NCBI GenBank assembly: GCA_029855925.1
Contig: JAGSHP010000218.1
Span: 1 to 8,858, forward strand
Source of the DNA: Candidatus Thorarchaeota archaeon
GTDB lineage: Archaea; Asgardarchaeota; Thorarchaeia; Thorarchaeales; Thorarchaeaceae
Direction: 5' to 3'
DNA length: 8,858 nucleotides
Part shown: piece after piece, positions 1-5,290 of the stretch
Position numbering within the stretch: the stretch's first letter is position 1
How the letters are laid out: each line of letters opens with the position of its first letter
Notes under the pieces: generated by a model
Databases searched by the model: none
The model's input: only the letters and a program-made list of their open reading frames with translations
Told to the model about the DNA's origin: nothing
Made by a program: the position numbers and the translations under genes

Positions 1-1229
1 CGTTTAAGCAGCTTCTTCTTCGCGCGAACGTCATGGGCGGCTCGTGTTCCAAGCTTTACGGTCTCTCTTGGAGCGACCATGGGCATGTAGGACTCACCAA
101 TGTACTCGCCCTTCCGAAAGACTCTTGCCTTCCCCTCAAGGATCACAAGGTCTCCGTTCTTGATCTCATTTTGAGCAACGACCTCCGCCATCTCATCTGC
201 GTACCAGTAGTGGATTGTCTTCGAGTCCATGTCCTCCTCCAGTAGCTGTACTGGGTGCTCCCGCGAGTCACTCTCAATTGTGAACTTCTGTGGTAGCTCG
301 TACACTGCCACTCCTGCGAGTGTTTCCTTGGCCACGGTGTCCATGGCCGTCGTCTCCATGAGACCACCAATGCCTCCCCCACTAGCCATACCTGCCTCTC
401 TCTTCTCTCCGGCTCGTATGCCATATCCTTCACTGATGAAGAGCGGCTCCGGCTCAATGATCTCAACAGGTGTTGCTGATGCTGTCGAGATGATCAGTTC
501 AATATCGGTCCAGTCTTCCTTTGTTCGGTTTGAAACCATTGCCAAGCGTTTGATATGCGCCTTCTCCTCGTCCAGATTGATGTCATAAGCAGGTGTCCAT
601 GAGGCGTAGCTGACTTGGTACTCAAGTTGAATCTCAACCTCAGCCTGTTGTTTCATCTCAATCTGGATGTCAACGTTGAAGACCTCGATCGACTCCTCAT
701 CCTCCATCTTTTCGCGAAGGTTCTCTTCAGTCGCCTCAATCTCCTTGACAACGTCCTCAAGCTCTTCATTTCTCTTGATGAGTTCTTGCTGCAGAGCAGC
801 ATAGGCAGAGTCTGAAGTCTCATAGAAGTCGGTGAGCAGTTGTACATCCTTGCCTGCTGCAAGTGGGGGTCCAACGGTTGTGATGAACTCAAGTGTTGTT
901 GCCTCAAGGCCTCCCATCTTGATGTTGAGAATATCTATGGCGTCCTCAATTTGCTCCCTCTTCTTGCGAAGCTTGTCCAGTTTCTTCTGCAGAGAACTGA
1001 TGTCCTTCTCATCGTATGCTCTGATCCACTCCATCTTTACGTCAAGCGACTTGATTGTGGCAGGTCCTCTCCCGCTCACACGAAAACTATCTGAGAGAGC
1101 ACACTCCGTGATCCTCTTGACTGTGATTGTCTGAGACCCGGCTGGAAGGGACGCCTTCCCGGTTCGCGTTATACGCGCACCATCTCTCAGTAATGTGACT
1201 CTGGTGATCTTTGTGTCAATCTCGACCAA
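1..1229 (-). CDS. MuiA-family (DUF4140/DUF4139) protein, 3'-truncated
   Basis: The minus strand is open from a TTG at 1229 to the left edge, giving 409 residues with no stop, so the C-terminus lies outside the window. The start follows GGGAGG (1238-1243) by eight bases, and the product begins MVEIDTKITRVTLLRDGARI, the usual N-terminal strand of this family (TIGR02231, 'mucoidy inhibitor A' type). Residues about 3-70 look like DUF4140. Two charged helical stretches (about 77-110 and 143-178) are probable coiled coils. DUF4139 begins near 195 with YQVSYASWTPAYDINLD (204-220) and VSNRTKEDW (232-240). A Gly-rich linker lies at 280-290. Family members are usually a little over 500 residues, so roughly three quarters is present. 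No signal peptide is seen. The family is widespread but has no settled biochemical function, and the mucoidy link comes from bacterial genetics. Family assignment is strong; function is unknown. Confidence 0.87.
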   Translation of the reverse strand, partial: MVEIDTKITRVTLLRDGARITRTGKASLPAGSQTITVKRITECALSDSFRVSGRGPATIKSLDVKMEWIRAYDEKDISSLQKKLDKLRKKREQIEDAIDILNIKMGGLEATTLEFITTVGPPLAAGKDVQLLTDFYETSDSAYAALQQELIKRNEELEDVVKEIEATEENLREKMEDEESIEVFNVDIQIEMKQQAEVEIQLEYQVSYASWTPAYDINLDEEKAHIKRLAMVSNRTKEDWTDIELIISTASATPVEIIEPEPLFISEGYGIRAGEKREAGMASGGGIGGLMETTAMDTVAKETLAGVAVYELPQKFTIESDSREHPVQLLEEDMDSKTIHYWYADEMAEVVAQNEIKNGDLVILEGKARVFRKGEYIGESYMPMVAPRETVKLGTRAAHDVRAKKKLLK

Positions 1230-1236
1230 TACAGCA

Positions 1237-1302
1237 ACCTCCCGCCAGATTTGGAAGATGTGTATTTATCCTTTGAGTATCCAAATCTGTTCAACGGGAG
1301 GT
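1237..1302 (-). promoter_or_regulatory. interrupted inverted repeat that can sequester the ribosome binding site of the MuiA-family gene
   Basis: Bases 1237-1244 pair perfectly with 1295-1302 (8 bp), and 1246-1255 pair perfectly with 1280-1289 (10 bp). The arms are separated by an asymmetric internal loop (1 versus 5 nt) and a 24-nt terminal loop. In the leftward transcript the 3' arm contains the GGGAGG ribosome binding site, eight bases before the TTG start. The 5' arm begins 11 bases after the thrS stop. The structure is not followed by a T tract on the minus strand, so a simple intrinsic terminator is unlikely. Translational control is an inference; a protein-binding DNA dyad is the alternative. 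Confidence 0.6.
1263..1269 (-). promoter_or_regulatory. possible TATA box inside the thrS/MuiA-family repeat loop
   Basis: The minus strand reads AAAGGATAAATACA here, with ATAAATA as the TATA-like core, in the loop between the two repeat arms. A start about 25 bases downstream would fall near 1240, at or inside the ribosome binding site. That would give an almost leaderless transcript lacking the 5' repeat arm. The match is weak and may be chance. Confidence 0.22.
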
Positions 1303-1313
1303 GCCTTGACCGG

Positions 1314-3050
1314 TCACTGCAGATCCTGAGAGCGGGTCTCAATTATCCGCAGTACCATCTTCTTGAACTCGTCGACGGCCATTGGTCCGAGATTCTCATT
1401 CGTGCGCAGTCGGACTGCGACCTGATTGCTTTGAGCCTCTCTCTCGCCAACTACGAGTTGGTAGGGTATCTTCTCCAGCTGTGCGTTCCGGATCTTCTTC
1501 TGCATTCTGTCCGGGCCATCGTCCACCTCAACACGGATTCCGGCTTGCTTGAACTCGTTGGCTAGTTTGAAGCAGAACTCGATCTGTTCGTCTGTGATGG
1601 GAATGAGCCTTGCCTGAATCGGGCTCAGCCAGACCGGAAACGCACCCTTGTAGTGCTCTATGAGAACGCCGAAGAATCGCTCGAGAGACCCCATCAGGGC
1701 TCTATGGATCATGATAGGTCTGTGTTCCTTGCCGTCCTCCGCGATGTATGTCATGTCAAATCGTTCTGGCAGATTGAAGTCGACCTGGACGGTCGTGCAC
1801 TGCCAGGACCTGCCGAGTGCATCGCGAATCTTGATGTCGATCTTTGGTCCGTAGAACACTCCCTCACCCGGGTCTATCTCATACTTGAGACCCATCTGCT
1901 CCAAGGCGGCTCGAAGTGCCTCGGTCGCACGCTCCCAGCTCTCATCCGTTCCAACGTACTTCTCAGGCTTGGTGCTGAGATAGATGTCATACTCGGAGAA
2001 CCCGCAGGTACGCAGAATGTCGAGGTTTAGGTCGAGGATGTTGATGATCTCCTCGTTCAACTGGTCCGGTCGTACGAAGATGTGCGCATCGTCCTGTGTG
2101 AAACCTCGCACTCTCATGAGACCGTGTAGTACTCCTGACCGCTCATATCTGTAGACCGTGCCCAATTCTGCCCAGCGAAGCGGAAACTCTCGATAGGAGC
2201 GCTTCCGCATCTTGTACATCTGAACATGAAATGGACAGTTCATGGGCTTGATCTCGTACTCCTGCTCATCGACCTCCATTGGTGAGTACATGTTTTCTCG
2301 ATAGAAGTCGAGATGTCCGCTGGTCTTCCAGAGATCAATCTTTGCGATGTGTGGGCTGAAGACAATATCATAGCCTGCCTTGAAGTGGGCATCACGCCAG
2401 TAGTCCTCCAGTGCAACGCGGACCGCTCCGCCCTTCGGCAACCAGAGTACCAGTCCGCTCCCTATGGCATCGCTCATGTGGTACAGCTCAAGCTCCTTCC
2501 CCAGCTTGCGGTGGTCTCGCTGCTTGATCTCCTCAAGCCTGTCCAGATAGGCCTTTAGCTCCTCTGGGGTCTCGAAGGCAGCCCCGTATATCCTCTGGAG
2601 CTGTGGGTTTCGCTCGTCGCCCCGCCAGTACGCACCCGACGCCTCCAGCAGCTTGAATCCCTTGATTGGGAGCTCCTTCGTATTTGCCACATGAGGTCCA
2701 CGGCAAAGATCAACGAATGTACTGTGTGTGTAGATTGAGATTGGTTCATCCTCAGGCAGTTCGCGGATCAGCTCCAACTTGAATGGCTGGTCCTTGAACA
2801 TCTCAAGGGCCTCTTCACGTGTGATCTCCTTTTTCACAAAGTCATGATTGCCTTTGATTATCTTCTTCATTCTCTTCTGTATCGTCTTGAGGTCCTCGGG
2901 AGTGAGAGGCCGCGGTAGAAGAAAGTCGTAGTAGAATCCATCTTCTATGGCTGGGCCAATTCCCAACTTGGCGTCGGGAAACATCTCGAGAACCGCTTGC
3001 GCCATCACGTGTGCTAACGAGTGTCGCATTCTGAGGAGTTTCTCATCCAT
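1314..3050 (-). CDS. thrS: threonyl-tRNA synthetase, bacterial type, lacking the TGS domain
   Basis: This class II synthetase charges tRNA-Thr with threonine in the cytoplasm. At 578 residues it is shorter than the roughly 640 of E. coli ThrS, because it starts directly at the editing domain (MRHSLAH, 8-14) with no N-terminal TGS domain. The serine-editing site is intact: H10 and H14 of HxxxH, and C116 and H120 of CRGPH. The catalytic core has probable zinc ligands C272 (MNCP), H323 (DDAHIF) and H449 (MIHR), motif 2 around YRYERSG (300-306), and motif 3 around GSLERFFG (454-461). The anticodon-binding domain spans about 476-570. The ATG at 3050 is the first possible start after an in-frame stop at 3123-3125, so no TGS domain can precede it. 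Most archaeal ThrS proteins carry a different, DTD-like editing domain, so this gene suggests a bacterial origin or a bacterial-type lineage. The neighbour upstream ends 65 bases away on the same strand. Confidence 0.97.
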   Translation of the reverse strand: MDEKLLRMRHSLAHVMAQAVLEMFPDAKLGIGPAIEDGFYYDFLLPRPLTPEDLKTIQKRMKKIIKGNHDFVKKEITREEALEMFKDQPFKLELIRELPEDEPISIYTHSTFVDLCRGPHVANTKELPIKGFKLLEASGAYWRGDERNPQLQRIYGAAFETPEELKAYLDRLEEIKQRDHRKLGKELELYHMSDAIGSGLVLWLPKGGAVRVALEDYWRDAHFKAGYDIVFSPHIAKIDLWKTSGHLDFYRENMYSPMEVDEQEYEIKPMNCPFHVQMYKMRKRSYREFPLRWAELGTVYRYERSGVLHGLMRVRGFTQDDAHIFVRPDQLNEEIINILDLNLDILRTCGFSEYDIYLSTKPEKYVGTDESWERATEALRAALEQMGLKYEIDPGEGVFYGPKIDIKIRDALGRSWQCTTVQVDFNLPERFDMTYIAEDGKEHRPIMIHRALMGSLERFFGVLIEHYKGAFPVWLSPIQARLIPITDEQIEFCFKLANEFKQAGIRVEVDDGPDRMQKKIRNAQLEKIPYQLVVGEREAQSNQVAVRLRTNENLGPMAVDEFKKMVLRIIETRSQDLQ

Positions 3051-3056
3051 CTTTTC

Positions 3057-3081
3057 CAGTCCTCTTGGTTGGTAAGGACTG
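3057..3081 (-). promoter_or_regulatory. hairpin overlapping the thrS ribosome binding site
   Basis: CAGTCCT (3057-3063, plus strand) and AGGACTG (3075-3081) form a perfect 7-bp stem with an 11-nt loop, six bases before the thrS ATG in the leftward transcript. The only purine-rich ribosome binding site candidate, AGAGGA, lies mostly in the 3' arm, so folding would hide it. Control of thrS translation is an inference. E. coli thrS is known to be autoregulated through leader structures, but this hairpin is not visibly similar to that operator. Confidence 0.4.
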
Positions 3082-3115
3082 TGCTCACAAAACCGTTTCG
3101 CTATGCACTCGCATC

Positions 3116-3655
3116 TTACTCCCTAGACCTGAGAAAGCGATATACAATGCCTTCGCAGATCAAGACTATGAGTGCCACACCAATTACTATCCATTTGAGC
3201 TGTGTGGCAAGACTTGAGACTGCTATGATCGGGGCATTGAGACTTGGATACGTGAGGAACTGCTGTAGCACGATCACGTTCTCAGTATAGTCAAGTACTG
3301 CGGCGACGAACGGAAGCAGTACGAGACTGTGCCATTTGCTCTCCTCCTTGAATATGCCCCTCTGAAGTGGTACCATGAGGAGCGAAATCAGGAACGTATA
3401 GAGAAAGGGGAAGAACGAGTCTGCGATGAATCGCAAATAGACGATTGTAGCATCTCCCTGAGCAAGCTTTTCGAACTGGGCTTGCAGAGTCTGTACATCG
3501 TATCCCCAAAGTACATCTGGCGTTGGCGAACCTGTGATTAGAGTCAGTGCCGGGGTCACAATCCCCATGAGAATGACTGCATTCAGTAGAGCGAGTAGAC
3601 CAACCACCAAGACGAGTTTCTTACTGTAGATGCCATATATTTGATCCGTAAGCAT
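3116..3655 (-). CDS. four-helix integral membrane protein of unknown family
   Basis: I do not recognise this 179-residue protein. It has four hydrophobic segments at about 14-40, 77-97, 108-130 and 150-172. A polar loop (about 42-75, with LQAQFEKLAQGD) follows the first helix and a basic tail (YRFLRSRE) ends the protein. The third segment carries LDYTENVIVL (121-130), where the acidic D122 and E125 inside an otherwise hydrophobic helix are unusual and could be functional. The ATG at 3655 is preceded by GAGG seven bases upstream, which supports the start. The gene ends 65 bases before thrS on the same strand, so the two may be co-transcribed. A TATA-like box lies at 3699-3705. The AGAGAT/ATCTCT arms at 3656-3661 and 3685-3690 could form a weak hairpin around the ribosome binding site. 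A real gene is likely from length, topology and ribosome binding site; its function is unknown. Confidence 0.8.
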   Translation of the reverse strand: MLTDQIYGIYSKKLVLVVGLLALLNAVILMGIVTPALTLITGSPTPDVLWGYDVQTLQAQFEKLAQGDATIVYLRFIADSFFPFLYTFLISLLMVPLQRGIFKEESKWHSLVLLPFVAAVLDYTENVIVLQQFLTYPSLNAPIIAVSSLATQLKWIVIGVALIVLICEGIVYRFLRSRE

Positions 3656-3698
3656 AGAGATGCCTCATTCTGATTAACATCACTATCTCTCTATCCGG

Positions 3699-3705
3699 AA
3701 TAAAA
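3699..3705 (-). promoter_or_regulatory. possible TATA box for the 3116-3655 / thrS unit
   Basis: The minus strand reads GGTTTTATTCC, a TATA-like TTTTATT about 45 bases before the ATG at 3655. Transcription would start near 3676 and give a leader of about 20 bases containing the GAGG site. It sits just beyond the rubredoxin terminator, as a new transcription unit would require. Confidence 0.33.
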
Positions 3706-3736
3706 CCATTTCTCATCTTGAAGGCTTCTGTAAGAG

Positions 3737-3761
3737 AAAAAACCGGGGGATAGTATCCCCC
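3737..3761 (-). terminator. intrinsic-type terminator after rubredoxin
   Basis: On the minus strand GGGGGAT (3761-3755) and ATCCCCC (3751-3745) form a perfect 7-bp G+C-rich stem with a three-base loop. Two G and then six T (3742-3737) follow. It begins 30 bases after the rubredoxin stop. It would separate the rubredoxin transcript from the next leftward unit. Confidence 0.8.
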
Positions 3762-3791
3762 AAGTCAAGTCCCTCTCCTTCTATTGTTGTC

Positions 3792-3953
3792 CTAGTCAAT
3801 GAGTTCAAAGTCTTCCTTACTGGCGCCGCACATTGGGCAGACCCAATCATCTGGAATATCTTCGAACTTCGTACCAGGCGCAATACCACCATCTGGATCT
3901 CCGACAGCGTCGTCGTAGACCCAACCGCATACTTGGCATTCCCATTTCGCCAT
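3792..3953 (-). CDS. rubredoxin (53 residues)
   Basis: This is a small cytoplasmic iron protein that carries one electron on a single Fe held by four cysteines. The full protein begins MAKWECQVCGWVYDD and ends SKEDFELID. The two knuckles are plain: C6-x-x-C9-G and C39-P-M-C42-G, with the conserved aromatic and acidic residues of the family (W11, Y13, D14, D20, W37) and the GDPDGGIAPGTKFEDIPDDW core. The length matches typical rubredoxins (52-54 residues). AAAGGAG lies about 11 bases before the ATG. It appears to be monocistronic, with a TATA-like box about 75 bases upstream and a strong terminator 30 bases downstream. No partner such as rubrerythrin, superoxide reductase or a flavodiiron protein is in the window, so the redox partner cannot be named. 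Rubredoxins are common in anaerobes, which hints at an anaerobic host. Confidence 0.98.
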   Translation of the reverse strand: MAKWECQVCGWVYDDAVGDPDGGIAPGTKFEDIPDDWVCPMCGASKEDFELID

Positions 3954-3974
3954 AGCTAGGTCTTCTCCTTTCTT

Positions 3975-3994
3975 CTCTTCGCGTCAGCGAAAAG
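3975..3994 (-). promoter_or_regulatory. hairpin in the rubredoxin leader
   Basis: In the leftward transcript CUUUUCGC (3994-3987) pairs with GCGAAGAG (3982-3975), seven Watson-Crick pairs and one G-U, around a UGAC loop. It lies about 20 bases before the ATG and just 5' of the ribosome binding site. Its 5' arm, preceded by CAC, could alternatively pair CCUUU with the AAAGG of the binding site, so two exclusive folds are possible. It may simply stabilise the 5' end. Confidence 0.35.
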
Positions 3995-4023
3995 GTGCTT
4001 AGTATCAGCTCCCTCGTTCCATC

Positions 4024-4032
4024 AAATAAAAG
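4024..4032 (-). promoter_or_regulatory. probable TATA box for rubredoxin
   Basis: The minus strand reads GCTTTTATTTGATGG, a TATA-like element about 75 bases before the ATG. A start near 4002 would give a leader of roughly 48 bases that includes the 3975-3994 hairpin and the AAAGGAG site. No convincing bacterial -35/-10 pair is seen in the same stretch. Confidence 0.42.
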
Positions 4033-4085
4033 CATTCGTGTTTGTCATAATTCCATCTCATCTGGGCGTTGATACGGTGTCCGCT

Positions 4086-4979
4086 CTACTTCATTCGTGC
4101 AACGACCATTGGCACTCCTTCCTCTTCTTCCTCCTCCTCTTCGACCTGGTCCTCCTGAACTTTATGTTGCGCCCTTCGCCCGCGCTCTATGAGCACGATT
4201 AATGCAGGCAGCCAGAGTTGAGGTTCCCAAAAGAACCCAAAGACGAACACTGGCGCGGCAGACAGGAACAGGGCAACGGCATCTCCCTTGCTCCTTATGC
4301 GAGGGAGAATCGCCGCAAGAATGATTATGGCAAACAGTGCTGCACTGTCTCTCCAGCCCGTCTGTAGAACGTTCACGACATACAGCGTCGTGACAAGTGG
4401 CGTTCCCCCTGGAGCTGCATTCACGACCCCCATTGATAGCACAAACACAATATAGACGATTGCAGACACGATTCCCCACATGATGATTCTCTCATTCGAT
4501 GACTTGCGGTCTGTAACTGGGAGGAGGAGAATTCCTATGACGGCTGAGTACAGTAGGAACTCCTTGATCAGTGCGATGAGGGGCAACAATGCGTACGCAT
4601 ACTTGTCTTCTCTATGCTTGAGCACTAAATAGAGAAGCACGTACCCAGGAGCAGAGAGGATTAGTGACTGAATAGACATCATCATTATGAGAATCAGAAG
4701 CGACACCGACTCGGGCAAGTCGGGATGCATTGCAATCAATAGCAATGACACAGACACGCCCCATATGATAGCGTGCCACGTACCCAATGAGAAGATGTGA
4801 TTGTCGGCGCAGAGAAGAATTTGCTGAAAAATCCGATAGCGATTGGGCGCATATTGCAGGTACCATCTCCAGAAGTCTTCGGTGCTCGAGAGCATCAACG
4901 CTCTCATTGCAGTCCAGCCTGCTGCTATTCCTCCTGCAACATAGATTCCATAGAATATACCCCACTTGCAGTCCTCCAT
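4086..4979 (-). CDS. polytopic membrane protein of unknown family with polyglutamate tail
   Basis: This 297-residue protein is not one I recognise. About seven hydrophobic segments can be seen: roughly 8-30, 63-84, 92-119, 128-154, 164-187, 210-226 and 234-264. The first extramembrane loop (31-62) is aromatic-rich (EDFWRWYLQYAPNRY). The protein ends in a charged, probably cytosolic tail (265-297) that contains eight consecutive glutamates (E280-E287, bases 4119-4142). The tail arises from an imperfect run of GAG/GAA codons, a possible site of repeat-length change. The start is the least certain point. The ATG at 4979 has only a weak AGGA-like site upstream, but the first hydrophobic segment begins a few residues in, which argues against a later start. 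The gene lies alone on its strand, divergent from the ABC operon. A transport or membrane-anchoring role would be a guess. Confidence 0.8.
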   Translation of the reverse strand: MEDCKWGIFYGIYVAGGIAAGWTAMRALMLSSTEDFWRWYLQYAPNRYRIFQQILLCADNHIFSLGTWHAIIWGVSVSLLLIAMHPDLPESVSLLILIMMMSIQSLILSAPGYVLLYLVLKHREDKYAYALLPLIALIKEFLLYSAVIGILLLPVTDRKSSNERIIMWGIVSAIVYIVFVLSMGVVNAAPGGTPLVTTLYVVNVLQTGWRDSAALFAIIILAAILPRIRSKGDAVALFLSAAPVFVFGFFWEPQLWLPALIVLIERGRRAQHKVQEDQVEEEEEEEEGVPMVVARMK

Positions 4980-5039
4980 GACTGACCCATCCTGCTTCCA
5001 ACGGCTTTGAACCGTGTGTGTGGAGGTACTTCTACAAAT

Positions 5040-5046
5040 CTTTTAA
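5040..5046 (-). promoter_or_regulatory. possible TATA box for the leftward membrane protein
   Basis: The minus strand reads AAGTGTTAAAAGATTTG, with a TTAAAAG core about 60 bases before the ATG at 4979. Transcription would start near 5017. A short imperfect hairpin (5001-5006 with 5010-5015, one G-U pair) would lie in the leader. Confidence 0.35.
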
Positions 5047-5106
5047 CACTTTTCGCAGTGCGCATTGCTCCTGTGCAGAAATAGCATTCTGAACCATGTA
5101 TTTTAT

Positions 5107-5121
5107 TGTATTATTAATACA
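5107..5121. promoter_or_regulatory. perfect AT-rich dyad, candidate operator
   Basis: TGTATTA-T-TAATACA has two perfect 7-base half-sites around one central base. It overlaps the TATA-like TTATTAAT (5111-5118), so a bound dimeric repressor would block a promoter there. No regulator gene is next to it in the window. AT-rich DNA produces such dyads by chance more easily, hence the moderate confidence. Confidence 0.35.
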
Positions 5122-5160
5122 CCAAGACTTATATCCAGAGATGTTACGAATGACTTGGTG
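5120..5160. repeat. inverted repeat CACCAAG / CTTGGTG
   Basis: CACCAAG (5120-5126) is the perfect inverse complement of CTTGGTG (5154-5160), with 27 bases between. The left arm abuts the 5107-5121 dyad. It could be a hairpin in the operon leader if transcription begins upstream, or a spaced pair of protein half-sites. Confidence 0.3.
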
Positions 5161-5191
5161 GCCTGTATGAAACAGATTATCGGCATTTTTC

Positions 5192-5211
5192 AATAGGTGT
5201 GTCATCCTATT
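5192..5211 (+). repeat. small hairpin in the ABC operon leader
   Basis: AATAGG (5192-5197) and CCTATT (5206-5211) form a perfect 6-bp stem with an eight-base loop. Its 3' arm overlaps a TATA-like CTATTATT (5206-5213). It is too far from the TTG start to hide the ribosome binding site. Confidence 0.25.
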
Positions 5212-5275
5212 ATTGTATTCACTCGTATGGAGTGTGTTATTGGGCCTCTGAACATATATCATCTCTTCCGTTTTT

Positions 5276-5284
5276 GGAGGGGAG
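5276..5284 (+). promoter_or_regulatory. strong ribosome binding site deciding the TTG start of the ABC ATPase
   Basis: GGAGGGGAG lies about seven to ten bases before the TTG at 5291. The next in-frame ATG lies deep in the Walker A-proximal domain, past the conserved N-terminal strand, so the TTG start is required by both the site and the protein alignment. Confidence 0.85.
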
Positions 5285-5290
5285 TTTGTA

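Larger units (their letters stand above)
4980..5290. other. divergent intergenic region with inverted repeats, no gene seen
   Basis: These 311 bases separate the leftward membrane protein from the rightward ABC operon. The part from about 5085 on is clearly more AT-rich than its surroundings. I see no credible coding sequence. The longest feature of that kind is a nine-codon ATG-to-TAG frame at 5167-5196. It contains a TATA-like box for the leftward gene, several TATA-like candidates for the operon (TTATTAAT at 5111-5118, CTATTATT at 5206-5213, ATATAT at 5254-5259) and three inverted repeats listed separately. The 5254-5259 candidate would start transcription almost at the ribosome binding site, so one of the earlier two is more likely. 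Confidence 0.6.

Noticed and set aside
229..1134. Several rightward open frames of 66-119 codons at the left end
   Set aside because: They are antisense to the MuiA-family gene, which is continuous and conserved on the other strand through the whole stretch.
1237..1302. Intrinsic terminator for thrS
   Set aside because: The hairpin is not followed by a T tract on the minus strand, unlike the clear terminators at 3737-3761 and 8048-8084.
1251..2030. Rightward open frames of about 104 and 125 codons opposite thrS
   Set aside because: They lie wholly antisense to strongly conserved thrS codons, with no ribosome binding site or recognisable product.
3057..3081. A T-box or E. coli-type thrS operator upstream of thrS
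   Set aside because: There is no T-box core, no antiterminator/terminator pair and no tRNA-like arm. Only a single short hairpin is present.
5167..5196. Nine-codon leader peptide frame (MKQIIGIFQ) before the ABC operon
   Set aside because: It is too short to judge, has no codon bias towards one amino acid, and has no paired attenuator structure directly after it.
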